From Taxillus chinensis (taxonomy: Eukaryota > Streptophyta > Magnoliopsida > Santalales > Loranthaceae), in NCBI GenBank assembly GCA_023512835.1, contig CM042087.1, forward strand, positions 16,958,853-17,022,852: DNA of 64,000 bases. The letters run 5' to 3'. Shown one piece after another: positions 10,355-21,520 of this stretch (within the stretch, counting starts at the first letter, position 1; the number at the start of each line of letters is the position of its first letter). The position numbers were made by a program, and so were the translations under genes. Under the pieces are notes generated by a model, which ran no database searches, was not told the origin of the DNA, and saw only the letters and a list, made by a program, of their open reading frames with translations.

Positions 10355-12240
10355 ATGGCCGACATGGATTCCAGCAGTGCAGCTCCAGCTCCCGAGCAAG
10401 CTCCAGTGCCTATTGAGGAACTTGAAGCCAGTCGTGCTCAAGAAGTAGGAGCAACCGTAGACCAGGAGCAGGAAGAATCGAGTACCAGCAACAACAAGAA
10501 AGAACAAGAAGACTTCTATGATGTTCTGCCTGGCTCATCCTCTCAAGTACCTATGTGCACACCCGCGCGCTTTTCCAAATGGAAGGCGAGAATGAGAGCA
10601 CACCTAGACATGCTCGAAACCTATCTCTAGGAAACAGTAAAGAATGGACCTTTCACCCCAAAGAGTATGCAGAGAGGTTAGTTAATGACGAAGGACCCAA
10701 ACAGTTAGTCTAAGGTGGAGCAGAGGAAAGTAAAACTTGGATTTAACCATACTTTTCTCTGCGATCGATGATGACATGTTCCTGGACATGCAGGACCTAG
10801 AGACAGCGAAGGAGGTATGGGACAAGCTATGTCTCATCTACGAGGGAGATGAGCAAATACAGGACAACAAGATCTCCATGCTCAAGTAGGAGTATGAAGC
10901 CTTCAGATGTGAACCAAAAGAGTCATTAGACAGTATCTATAAAAGGTTCACAGGTCTGATTCAATGGATGAAGACTTACAATGTGGAGATCTCTCAGAAG
11001 GACAAGAATGACAAGTTTCTGAGATCTCAACCCTTGAGACTTCTGATAAAGACATCAGCCATCTGTCAGCTAAAGGAATGGAAAACCTGTGCTTTGGAAT
11101 CATTATACGGGGACCTTAAGACGTTCGAAATGCAAAAGGAAGAACTTGAGGCATTTGAGAATCCTTCCAAGAAAAAGGAGAAGTCTGTTGCTTTTAAGGC
11201 CACTGCTGAACCAAGGGAACCATCTTCAAGAGAAAGAAGATGAAGGTCAAGAACTTGTTTCAGATAGTGCCTCAGATGAAGAAGTGGCATTTCTTATCAA
11301 GAAACTCTTGAAGAGAAGGGGGAACTACAGGAGGAAAGCAAGGCATTCACCTTCATCCTTCTCTAAGGGAAAGGATAAGGAGAAGTTGCAGTGTTATCAC
11401 TGCAACAAGCCCGGCCACTTCACTGCCGACTGTTATAAGCTGAAGAGGGAGAAAAAGGAGGCAGTGAAGCGCGGAAGAAAAGATCAAAGGCTCCTCAAGC
11501 AAGAAGGATGACAAGAGAAAGAAGGCTCTTGTCACTAACAAGTTCAACAACGAAACTGAGGAGGAAGAAGAATCTTCTGATGAAGAGAAGAAAGAAAAGG
11601 GTCTTATCTACTTCATGGCTGACAACTCACCTCCCCTCAAGGTAAGAACCTACGAACAACTCTACATTGAATATGAAGATACCTATAGAGCTCTAAGAGA
11701 CATAGAGGAACAATTTCTCCCTATGAAAGCTGACAAAGAAAGATATTATTCGAAACTGGAATGGATTTCATGTGAATATAGAGACTTTATAGATGACTAT
11801 GAAAGAACAAAGAGAAGATTAAGAGCTGAGTGAGATGAGAAGCACACACAATGATCTTTTGGACAAAGCTGGACAACTAAAAATGGCTAATAAAGACATC
11901 GATAGGCTTGAAAAGGAACTAGATGAAACCAAAGTAGAACTAGAAAAGGAAAGACAAGTTAGTAAAAAGCGGCAAGATTCTGCTGAAATTGCAGCTCACT
12001 TTAGGACCACTCCAGATGTGAAAGGTCTCGCCTTAGGTCTAGGCTTCTCTGAAGACCAAATAGCCAAGGCCTAGACTTACCCTGTGCAGACCAAGTGTCT
12101 TGCTGGCTTTGTTCTGCCTGGCGTGTGCTCCTTAATTGTGGAAAGGAGGTTATGGCCGTTACTAGTCCACCCAAACCAGTAACACCCGAACTCAAAGATA
12201 AGGGTATTGTTGCATCTCAGGATAGTGAAGCAGCAGTTGC
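10355..12240 (+). pseudogene. Copia gag, broken
   Basis: Capsid/nucleocapsid polyprotein of copia D. It starts at ATG 10355, 28 bp after the primer site, with an acidic, Ala/Ser/Glu-rich N terminus, then ARFSKWKARMRAHLDMLE, typical of copia gag. A TAG at 10628 ends the first frame. The middle continues in other frames (DDDMFLDMQDLETAKEVWD, then DKNDKFLRSQ). A CCHC zinc knuckle, CYHCNKPGHFTADC, is intact near 11394-11435. A coiled-coil-rich Glu/Lys segment follows (11615-12074, with a stop at 11831). The last part, KDKGIVASQDSEAAVADK, ends at 12240, where Athila A starts. Probably SIRE/Maximus-like. Confidence 0.85.
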
Positions 12241-13775
12241 TGATAAAGTGCATTTATGCCGTTATTCTATTGCCTATTTAGGGGTGTTTAAGAGTATTAT
12301 TAGAGCCTTATTGTATCATATTTCATTTATATTTGCTCTAACCCCTAGGAAGATGCTATTTGCATATACATGCGCTTTTAGGCTGTTTTCTTAGGTTTTG
12401 GAGATTAATTTTGACCAAGTAGATGGCCTCAAATTAATTGGCGTGCAAAACTAAAGTTTATTAGAATGATGTCCTCTACCTTCCACAGAAGTTTCAGAGC
12501 CAAAGGCCTTGAACGCCAATTGGACCAATTGGCGTGCAAGCATATTACTGCATACCAGCCTTCTACATGATGCAAGGAAGCTTGGGGAAGAATTTCACCT
12601 AATTTGGAGCTGCACACCAATTGGGAATATGACGTTCAAATTGACGTGCAGTCATATTTTTGCACCGATTCAGTCATTTTGTTATGCTGATCATTCTTTC
12701 CAAAAGGACCTTGTTCATATTGTGCTTAGATTGAGAGATTTTAATGTTGGAAGTGTCACTTATCAAAACTACGTCGTTTTGATAAGTTGTGACAGATGGG
12801 CTAGGGCACACTTTATAATACAGCATTCAGGCCCATCCAGCAGATATATAAGGAGGTCTACACGTCCTTGGAAGAGAGGCTTCATAACACGTTGGAGGGC
12901 TTCATAACACATTAGAGGCTTCACGTTTTTGGAGATTTTTGTAGGGTTCACGTTTTTGAAGGAAACCTAGGGAGCAGCCGTGATTTTGGAAACTTGGATT
13001 GAAGCTCTGCTGCGTGGGTGATTAGAAGAAGATGTTGAGTTTTTCCTGTTAGTGTTTGCTTGTAATCATGCGTGAGTAGTCTTTTAATCTAGGGGAGCAA
13101 TGTAGCCCCTTGTTGCTGTGCTGAGTTTATGGATATTTGGTTTGGATGATTGTGTTTTACATGTTTTATGAATCTGTTCTTATTCTTCTATCTCTAGGAA
13201 GTATACACCTAGGATTCTTAGCCCTAGTCTGGGGCAGATTGAGATTCATAACTTATTTGTAATTGGTGTGATCATTATCCTTTTACAAGTATGATTTATT
13301 GGCTTTGCATGTTTATGTTTTGATGACCATTCAGGCATATAACACTTAAAAAGGACCGACAATGACCATTGTAGTACCTTCGCTCATGTTTAGCATGTTT
13401 TCAATGAAACAATCCCAATAATCACGATTCAGTAGAGATAACATAGGGAGGTGAAATTGTGACCCTAGATGCCTTAATCCTTGATTTAAAACTCCAATGT
13501 TTTCTAGTTGTTTCCATTACAATTCAGATTTCAGTAGATATAATTTAAGTCTTTGAAGAGAACACAATTTATTTGCCAAGACTTTATTTGAGGCAAGAAT
13601 AATTTGGTGGTTTGAATTTAAAAGCTAGATAACCTGGTAATCTCTGTGGGATCGACCCCTTTCTTACTGCTGTTCTGTTTAGCATTAACTAAGGGAATTA
13701 ATAATTTTTGGAGAAGGGATTTAAACGACATTAGTTTAACTCTTTTAGGGTGACGCTATAAATCCACATTCGTCA
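12241..13775 (+). repeat. 5' LTR of Athila A
   Basis: 1535 bp with TG...CA ends (TGATAAAGTGCATTTATGCC to CCACATTCGTCA). The U3 part has dyads built on AATTGGCGTGC, including CGCCAATTGG-A-CCAATTGGCG at 12514-12534, a perfect 10+1+10 inverted repeat. A second dyad and a TATA box lie further on (12759-12851). Two copies of a TTCATAACACGTTGGAGGGC unit follow the TATA box at 12881-12919; the 3' LTR has four. Confidence 0.9.
12759..12851 (+). promoter_or_regulatory. LTR promoter of A: ACGTC dyad and TATA box
   Basis: Inverted repeat CTTATCAAAAC-TACGTC-GTTTTGATAAG at 12759-12786 (11-bp perfect arms), then TATATAA at 12845-12851, 58 bp further. The same arrangement is at 48233-48325 in the 3' LTR, in both LTRs of B, and as a perfect palindrome in E. 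The ACGTC core is of the type bound by plant bZIP factors, but binding is an inference. Confidence 0.7.
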
Positions 13776-13778
13776 AAT

Positions 13779-13795
13779 TGGTGCCGTTGCCGGGG
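13779..13795 (+). promoter_or_regulatory. Primer binding site of A, tRNA-Asp type
   Basis: TGGTGCCGTTGCCGGGG three bases after the LTR, one base from the Athila consensus TGGCGCCGTTGCCGGGG, the type said to pair with tRNA-Asp. It assigns A to the Athila lineage. Confidence 0.85.
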
Positions 13796-13973
13796 ATTCA
13801 ACGGTTGACTAGCTTTAGAAAATCAACATTGAATGAAATTGTCTGAATTCTGATCTTGGTGCTTATTTTTATTTAGTTTTTATTTATTTTTGAATTGTTT
13901 GGAGCTGCTGGGTGTGTTCTTGTTTTCTTACAGGAACGTTCACAGCATATTTGCGAGAATTCCTAGTTGTGCA

Positions 13974-15663
13974 TGCCAAGAGGGGAGCTTATACCATTTA
14001 ATCGAGAACCTGAAAGGTTGTTCAGAACTTATCGCGGGGCAGCTAGGGGAAGCAACACGAAAGGCTAAAGAAGCACTGCAAGGCTTAGAGCATTCAGTAG
14101 GTGAATTGATGGCAGATTTAAGGCCTGATGGTGGTGCACCACAAGGAGGGGCCAATTACAATGGCCAATATCCAGAAGAAGAGGGTAATAGGTTTATGCC
14201 CAGAACCTTCTTAGAATACGCGAGACCGATGATGTCAGACCATTATTCTGGGATTAGGCAAACAAGAGTTCAAGCAAATAGTTTTGAGCTCAAGCCGGCA
14301 TTAATTAATATGGTGAGCAACAACGCTTTTGGAGGAACAACGAGTGGATGATCCACACCAGCATTTGATGAGGTTCTACCAGATGTGTGACACCATAAAG
14401 ATCAACAATGTGTCGGAGGAGGCAATAAAGCTAAGGCTTTTCTCTTTCTCCTTAAGGGATAGAGCTCTTAGGTGGTTTAACAGTTTACCAGCAGGTTCAA
14501 TAAATACTTGGGAGGAGATGCAGACAAAATTCATGTCTAAATACTTTCCTCCTTCCAAGGTGATCCAGCTCAGAGGGGAAATCAGCAGATTCAGGCAAGA
14601 TGAGATGGCGACTCTTCATGAGGCTTGGGAGCGCTTTAAAGATTTGATAAGAAGATGCCCTAACCATGGAAGACCCCAATGGATTCAAATTGAATCTTTC
14701 TACACTGGTCTTCAGTCTCACTCACAAGATAAGGTGAATGCAGCTGCTAGAGGATGTTTAATGAATTTAGAGCCTGATGCTGCAGCTGAACTCTTGGAGA
14801 GACTGACTTTGGCTGATTGGCAGTGGTCGAATGTACGGACTTCAAGTCCAAGGGAGAAAATAGCTTCAGGTTGATAATTCTTTCAACGATATGCAAGACC
14901 AGATCCAGGCTTTAGTGAAAAGCATGGAAGTGTTGGCTCTTAAAGTCGGAGGATCACAACAAGCCTCACCAGTAGTTGAGCAAGGATGGAGTGGAGCTGA
15001 AGAAGCAAATTATGTTGGAGGGAAAGGCTTGTACCAGAAGCAGTAATATTATCCTTAACAACAAGGACAAGGGTACAATCACAACCAACAACAATCTCAG
15101 GCATATCAGAAGAACCAGAACCGAGGGGGAGATACATCAGTTCAGTATAAATATGTGCCCCCAGGGATGAAGCAAAATCCGTATGCTACTGATAATTATT
15201 TACATCCACCTCCAGGATTCGAGCAGCAACAGCCTTAGCCTCAACAACAAAGAGGAAGAACATATCTGAATGAGGATGAGACAGCTAAAAGAAAGATAGG
15301 TGATTTGGAGGAAAGGGTAGGCAACATGGAATCTTTAATGAAGAATATGGAAAAGCTGCTCGTAAGTATGGCACATAATGCAAATCAAGGAGTTTCAGCT
15401 AAATCTTTTCCAAGTGACACTGAAGTAAACCCTAAGGAGAGTTGCAAGGCTATCACTTTAAGGAGTGGGAAAGCATTGAAGGAAACTGAAGAGCCTAAGA
15501 AAAGGGCCATATCAGAAGAACAAAGCAGACCCTTGGAAGCTGATGACCAAGGAAAATTCGATAAAGAAGAAGAAAAGGTGCAAGAAAAGAAGGACCAACA
15601 GTTGACTAAAGGCAGACCAATTTGAAGAATAAGGGTGAAAAGAGCTAAGGCCTACCATGCCAT
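13974..15663 (+). pseudogene. Athila gag of A
   Basis: Athila capsid precursor. I place the start at ATG 13974 (MPRGELIPFNREPERLF) by comparison with B, where MPRQEFIPFNREPERLF starts at 17385. A frameshift follows within about 75 codons. Conserved text comes next: FMPRTFLEYARPMMSDHYSG, FELKPALINMVSNNAFGG, then in another frame DDPHQHLMRFYQMCDTIKI and SLRDRALRWFNSLPAGS, the retrotransposon gag capsid core. A Gln/Asn-rich region and a coiled-coil part (EERVGNMESLMKNMEKLLVSM at 15305) lead to the Lys/Glu-rich end. The frame is cut at 15663 by element B within RPTMPF, and resumes at 28936. Confidence 0.88.
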
Positions 15664-17160
15664 TGATAACGTGCATTTTATGCCGCTATTCTAGTGTTTA
15701 TTTAGGATATTTAAGAGCATGATTAGAGCCTTATTGCTTCATATATCATATATATTTGCTCTAACCCCTAGGAAGATGCTATTTGCAAATACATGCGCTT
15801 TTAAACTATTTTGGCAGATTTTGGAGCTCACTTTTGACATAGTAGATGGCCTCAAACAATAGGCATGGAAGAACAAAAGTTGCTTAGAATGATGTCCTCT
15901 ACCTACCACAGAAATTTCAGAGCATTTGGAGCTACACGTGAATTCACCCATTTCACGTGCAAGCCTATTTTTGCCTCTCAGGCCTCTACAGGATGCAAGG
16001 AAGCTTGGGGAGAAGTTTGAGCTGATTTGGAGTTGCACGTGAATTCACCATATCACGTGCAAATTGGCGTGCAGAGATATTTTTGGACCGATCCTATCGT
16101 TTTTCCATGCCGATCATTTGTTTCCGAAGGCCCATGTCCAAATTGTGGATGGAAGATAGAGATTTTAATGTTTCGAGTGTTACTTATCAAAACTACGCCG
16201 TTTTGATAAATGGGCTAGGGTACACGCCTCAAGGCCCATCCAAACTCTATAAATAAGACCTCCACGCCCCCTGCTAGCTATCCTAGACCCCCTACACGTT
16301 TTTAGAGAGAGAGAGAGGCTCCACGACTTGGAGGTTGCTCCTTGACCTAGGAGAGCAGCCATCGCAGCAGCCGTCATGGATTTTGGAGCCTGGATTTGAA
16401 GCTTTGTTGCGCGCGTGGATTAGAAGAAGATGTTTAGCTTTCCTGCTATGGTTTTGCTTGTAATCATGCGTGAGTAGTCTTTTAATCTAGGGGAGCAATG
16501 TAACCCCCTTGTTGCTTTGTTGTGTTTATGAATATTGGGTTTGGATGATTAATTTTTGCATGTTTTATGAATCTGTTCTTAAATTCTATCTTTGGATGTA
16601 CACCTTGGTATTCTTAGCCCTAGTCTGGGGCGGATTGAGATTCATAACTTATTTGTAATTGGTGTGATCATTATCCTTTTGCAAGTATGATTTATTGGCT
16701 TTGCATGTTTGTGTGTTTTTTTAAATTTTCGTATTTAAAATTTTTAAAGGACCTCAATGACCATTTGTTGTCCTTGGCTTATGTTTAGCATGTTTTCAAT
16801 CAGACAACCCTAATACCATGAACCAGTAGAGATAACATAGGGAGGTGAAATTGTGACACTAGATGCTTTTAATCCTTGAATCATAATCCTAAAATCAGTT
16901 TGCTTTCTTTGTTTATTCAGAAAACCACATAAAAATTAGATCTTTAGTTATAAAAAGAATTCGTTTTTGCCAAGACATTTTATTGAACAAGAGTAATTGG
17001 GTGTTTTGATTTGAGAACTAGAGAACTAGGCTAATCCCTGTGGGTTCGACTCCTTGCTTGCCGCTATTCTTTTAGTGTAAACTTAAGGAATTTATTATCT
17101 TGAAGAGAGATTTAACGACATTAGCTAGCTCTTTTAGAGAGGTTAAAAATCTGTCTATCA
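15664..17160 (+). repeat. 5' LTR of Athila B
   Basis: 1497 bp, TGATAACGTGCATTTTATGCC to ...AAAAATCTGTCTATCA, followed directly by the primer site. The U3 has paired G-box-like words: CACGTGAA at 15935 with TTCACGTG at 15952, and CACGTG at 16036 and 16054, spaced as inverted repeats. It matches the 3' LTR at 27423-28935 closely; near 16720 it carries a TTTTTTAAATTTTC stretch where the 3' LTR keeps the TAGATAACCATTC text. Confidence 0.92.
16183..16255 (+). promoter_or_regulatory. LTR promoter of B: dyad and TATA box
   Basis: CTTATCAAAAC-TACGCC-GTTTTGATAA at 16183-16209, then TATAAATA at 16248-16255. In the 3' LTR the dyad reads TACGTC at 27941-27967 and the TATA box is 28006-28013, so the 5' copy has lost the ACGT core by one base change. 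Confidence 0.72.
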
Positions 17161-17163
17161 AAT

Positions 17164-17181
17164 TGGCGCCGTTGTTGCGGG
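17164..17181 (+). promoter_or_regulatory. Altered primer binding site of B
   Basis: TGGCGCCGTTG is intact but continues TTGCGGG instead of CCGGGGA, so only the first eleven bases match the Athila tRNA-Asp-type site. The changes probably arose after insertion. Confidence 0.75.
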
Positions 17182-17384
17182 ATTCAACGGTTGACTAGCT
17201 TTAGAAATCAACATTGAGTGAAATTGTTTGAATTCGATCTTGGTGCTTTATTTTATCTTTTATTTTCTCGTTATTTTTCTTTGAGTTTTTATTTATTTAT
17301 TTTCTTTTTGTTCGGAGCTCTTGGGTGTGTTCTTGTTGTTTTATAGGAACATACACCAAGTGTTTGAGGAATTCCTAGTTGTGC

Positions 17385-19040
17385 ATGCCAAGACAGGAGT
17401 TTATACCATTTAATCGGGAACCTGAAAGATTGTTTAGAGCTCGTCGTAGAGCAGCTAGGGAAGCAGCACGTGAGGCTGAAGAAGCATTGCAAGGCTTAGA
17501 GCTTTCAGTTGGTGAATTGATGGCAGATTTAAGGCCTGATGGTGGTGCACCGCAAGGAGGGGCCAATTACAATGGCCAATATCCAGAAGAAGAGGGTAAT
17601 CGGTTTATGCCCAGAACCTTCTTAGACTATGTGAGACCGATGATGTCAGACCATTATTCTGGGATTCGGCAGACAAGAGTCCAAGCAAATAGCTTCGAGC
17701 TGAAGCCGGCGTTGATCAACATGGTGAGCAACAACGCGTTTGGAGGAACAGCCGTGGATGATCCACACCAGCATTTGATGAGGTTCTACCAGATGTGCGA
17801 CACCATAAAGATCAACAATGTATCGGAGGAGGCAATAAAGCTAAGGCTTTTCCCTTTCTCTTTAAGGGATAGAGCTCTTGGCTAGTTCAACAGTCTGGCA
17901 GCAGGTTCAATCAACACTTGAGAGGAGATGCAGACCAAGTTCATATCAAAGTACTTCCCTCCTTCCAAGGTGATCTAGCTCAGAGGGGAGATTAGCAGAT
18001 TCAGGCAAGATGAGATGGAGACTCTTCATGAAGCTTGGGAGCATTTCTAAGACTTAGTGAGAAGATGCCCTGATCATGGAAGACCCCAGTGGATTCAAAT
18101 TGAATCTTTCTACACAGGTCTTCAGTCCCACTCACAAGACAAGGTGAATGCAGCTGCTGGAGGATGCTTGATGAATCTAGAGCCTGACGCAACTGCAGAG
18201 CTCTTGGAGAGGCTGTCATTAGCTGATTGGCAATGGTCTAATGTGCGTACTTCAAAGCCAAGGGAGAAGATATCTTTAGTTGATACTCCCTCCAATGATA
18301 TGCAAGGACAGATCCAAGCTTTAGCAAAAAGCATGGAAGTGTTGGCTCTTAAAGTTGGAGGATCACAACATGCCTCACCAGATGGGCGAGCAAGGGTGGA
18401 GTGGAGCAGAAGATGCAAATTATGTTGGAGGAAAAGGCTTGTACCGGAAGCAACAATTTTATCCTCACCAACAAGGACTAGGGTACAATCGTAACCAACA
18501 ACAATCTCAGGGATATCGGAAGAATCGAACCGAGGGGAGATACATCAGCTCGGTATAAATATGTGCCTCCAGGGATGAAGCAAAATCCGTATGCTACTGA
18601 TAATTTCTTACATCCACCTCCTGGATTCGAGCAACGGCGACCTCGGCCTCGGCGGTAAAGAAGAACATATCGGCATGAGGATGAGATAGCTAGAAGAGAG
18701 GTGGGTGATTTGAAGGAAAGGGTAGGTAGTATGGAGTCTTCAATTAAGAATATGGAGAAGTTACTTGTGAGTATGGCACAGAATGCTAATCAAAGGGTGT
18801 CAACCAACACTTTTCCAAGTGACACTGAGGTGAACCCCAAGGAGAGCTGCAAGGCTATTACTCTAAGAAGCGGGAAGGCACTGAAAGAAGCTGAAGAGCC
18901 TAAGAAGAAAGCAACTCCAGAAGAATAGAGCAGACCCTTGGAAGCTGATGACCAAGGAAAATCAGATAAAGCTAAAGAAAGAGTGCAAGAAAAGAAGGAC
19001 CAGCAGCTGAGTCAAGACAGAATAGCTGAAGAACAAAGGC
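17385..19040 (+). pseudogene. Athila gag of B
   Basis: Gag of B from ATG 17385 (MPRQEFIPFNREPERLF). The first 167 codons are open, with an Ala/Arg/Glu-rich helix, FMPRTFLDYVRPMMSDHYSG and DDPHQHLMRFYQMCDTIKI. The capsid core is then hit by three nonsense changes against A: TGG to TAG at 17883, TGG to TGA at 17919 and CAG to TAG at 17976. The frame reopens at 18057 (CPDHGRPQWIQIESFYTGLQ) and shifts near 18380. The coiled-coil end (RVGSMESSIKNMEKLLVSM) is at 18701-18928, closed by a stop where A has CAA (EEQSRP against EE*SRP). No zinc knuckle is seen. Confidence 0.88.
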
Positions 19041-19860
19041 AAGAGCTTAGGCCTACTATGCCATTTCCTCAGAGGCTAAGGAATCAGAGGGTTGAGGAAG
19101 AGTATGAGCGCTTCCTGAGTTTATTCAAGCGGCTTGAGATTAACATTCCATTTGTGGAAATTTTGGAGCAGATGCCTAGGTACAGAAAGTACATTAAAGA
19201 TTTTGTGAAGAAGAAGAGGAAATATGGGGATCATGAGACGGTGGCAGTCACTAACGAGGTGAGCAGCGTTGTTCAACAGAGTTTGCCCATCAAGCATAAA
19301 GATCCAGGTAGTTTTAATCTTCCTTGTGTGATTGGCAATGCACCGCAGCAGCAGGCCCAATGTGATTTAGGGGCCAGCATCAATTTGATCTCCTTCGCTT
19401 TGTACAAGCAGCTTGGGCTTAAGGGCATGAAGCCCACTTCCATATCATTGCGGTTCTTGACCGGTCTCCTGGAAGGCCTGAAGGGATAATTGAAGACGTG
19501 TTAGTCAAAGTGGGCTCCTTCATATTTCCTGTGGACTTCGTAGTTTTGGAGATGGAAGAACATAGAGGAGTTCACTACTCCTTGGAAGACCGTTTCTCGA
19601 AATGGGTTGTGCATTGATTGATGTTGCTCAAGGGCAGCTAACTCGAGAATTAATGAGGAGACCTTAGTCTTCCACATGGGGAAGGCTTTGCAAGGTCAAG
19701 AGGAGGAGGACTACCTTTGGGTTGAAGACCTTGAGGAATTGGTGGAAGATTACTTGGCGAAGAAATTACCACCAAAAATAATGGAGCCCTTCACTTATAG
19801 AAGCTCAACAAGATGAAGAGATGTAGTTGACAACTGAGGAAGATGAGCAAACTACAAACT
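19041..19860 (+). pseudogene. Athila aspartic protease region of B
   Basis: Links gag to RT. An open stretch 18938-19489 contains FPQRLRNQRVEEEYERFLSL, LEINIPFVEILEQMPRY and the retropepsin-like core NAPQQQAQCDLGASINLIS, in which DLGAS takes the place of the D(S/T)GA catalytic motif, as in Athila proteases. A frameshift at about 19450 ends the frame (RFLTGLLEGLKG); the rest (FPVDFVVLEMEE, LGRPFLE-like text) is in other frames up to a Glu-rich linker. Confidence 0.85.
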
Positions 19861-21520
19861 CTTTGGAGCAAGCTAAGGAGGAGAAAGAAGATGACGTGCC
19901 TCCAGCTCCAGGAATCGAAGGAGCTGCCTGGACACCTAAGGTACGAATTTCTAGACTCTACAAATCAATTCCCTATCATTGTTGCTTCTAATTTGAATGA
20001 TGTGGAGTGTACTCAATTGCTAGAAGTCCTTAGGAAACACAAAAAGGCCCTAGGATAGAACATTGAAGACATTAGGGGTATTAGTCCAGGGATTTGCATG
20101 CATAAAATTTTGATGAATGATGATTTTAAACCCACCTGAAAGGCAAAGAAGATTAAACCCTGCCATGAAAGAAGTTGTTAGAAAAGAAATTTTAAAATGG
20201 AAAAATGCGGGTATAATTTATGCTATTTCCGATAGTGAGTGGGTGAGTCCATTGCATGTTGTGCCCAAGAAAGGGGGCATGACCGTGATTAAAAATGAGA
20301 AAAATGAATTGATCCCATCTCGCACCGTGACGGGGTGGAGAGTGTGTGTTGACTATAGAAAGGCTGAACAAGGCTACAAGGAAGGATCATTTTCCTCTTC
20401 CTTTCATTGACCAAATGTTGGATAGGTTAGCTGGCTATAGTCACTACTTGCTTTTTAGATGGCTATTCCAGGTATAATCGGATCATGGTTAAGCCTGAGG
20501 ACCAAGAAAAGACCACCTTCACGTGCCCTTTTGGCACTTTTGCATTTAGGAGAATGCCATTTGGGCTTTGTAATGCCCCTGCCACCTTTCAAAGGTGTAT
20601 GATGGCTATTTTTCAGGGTTTGGTTGAGGAGATCATGGAGGTCTCCATGGATGACTTCTCGGTGTTTGGTTCCTCCTACCAACAGTGCGTGAAAAATCTA
20701 GATGTGGTCTTAGAGAGATGTGAGGAGAAGGAACTAGTCCTAAATTGGGAGAAATGCCATTTCATGGTAACTGAGGGGATAGTTCTAGGGCACAAAGTGT
20801 CTGCACATGGTTTGGAGGTAGACAAGGCAAAATCTCCACTATTGAGACTCTGCCACCTCCAACCAATGAAAAAGGAGTGAGAAGTTTCCTTGGCCATGCT
20901 GGCTTTTATAGGAGATTCATTAAGGACTTCTCAAAAATTGCAAAACCCATGAGTAGGTTGTTAAAAAAAGACACAAGCTTTGAGTTTAATGCAGATTGCT
21001 TAGAAGCTTTCAACATCCTCAAGGGTAAGTTAGTCATCGCACTGTTATAGTCACACCGATTGGGCTCGGCCTTTTGAGCTAATGTGTGATGCGAGTGATT
21101 ATCTTGTGGGGGTAGTCTTAGGGCAAAGGCGAGAAAAGGTGTTTAGGGTCATTTACTATGCTAGTAAGACCTTAGATGATGCTCAACGAACTATACCACC
21201 ACCGAGAAAGAGTTGCTAGTTGTGGTTTATGGCTGCAACAAGTTTAGACCCTACCTTTTGGGGTCTAAAGTCATTGTTTATACTGATCATGCTGCATTGA
21301 AATATTTGTTTGCTAAAAAAGAAGCTAAGCCACGCTTGATTAGATGGGTTCTCCGCTTACAGGAATTTGACCTTGAAATTAGAGACACAAAGGGAGCCCT
21401 AAATTTCGTGGCTGATCACCTCTCCCGTGTGGAGAATGCACCTAAGTCTCTACCCATTGTAGATGACTTTCCTGATGAGAAGTTGTTTGAGGTGCATCAT
21501 ATTCCCCTGGTTTGCTGACA
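19861..21520 (+). pseudogene. Athila RT and RNase H of B
   Basis: Begins with ELPGHLRYEFLDSTNQFPII. A TAG at 20056 stands where element E has Trp in KQALGWSLDD; A has TAG at the same place. RT motifs: RRLNPAMKEVVRKEILKWK, SEWVSPLHVVPKKGGMTVI, TGWRVCVDYRK, then after frameshifts FRRMPFGLCNAPATFQRCMM and the catalytic MDDFSVFG box (preceded by Ser where E has Phe). RNase H follows 20880-21520 in pieces, with [20 protein letters not shown] and [16 protein letters not shown]. Frameshifts occur near 20140, 20360, 20440, 20830, 21040, 21190 and 21500. Confidence 0.9.

Noticed and set aside
12236..12240. GTTGC as TSD of Athila A
   Set aside because: The sequence after the 3' LTR is AAGAT, so the 5-bp flanks do not match.
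13779..13795. tRNA genes at the primer sites
   Set aside because: Only the short complement of a tRNA 3' end is present; no cloverleaf or internal promoter boxes.
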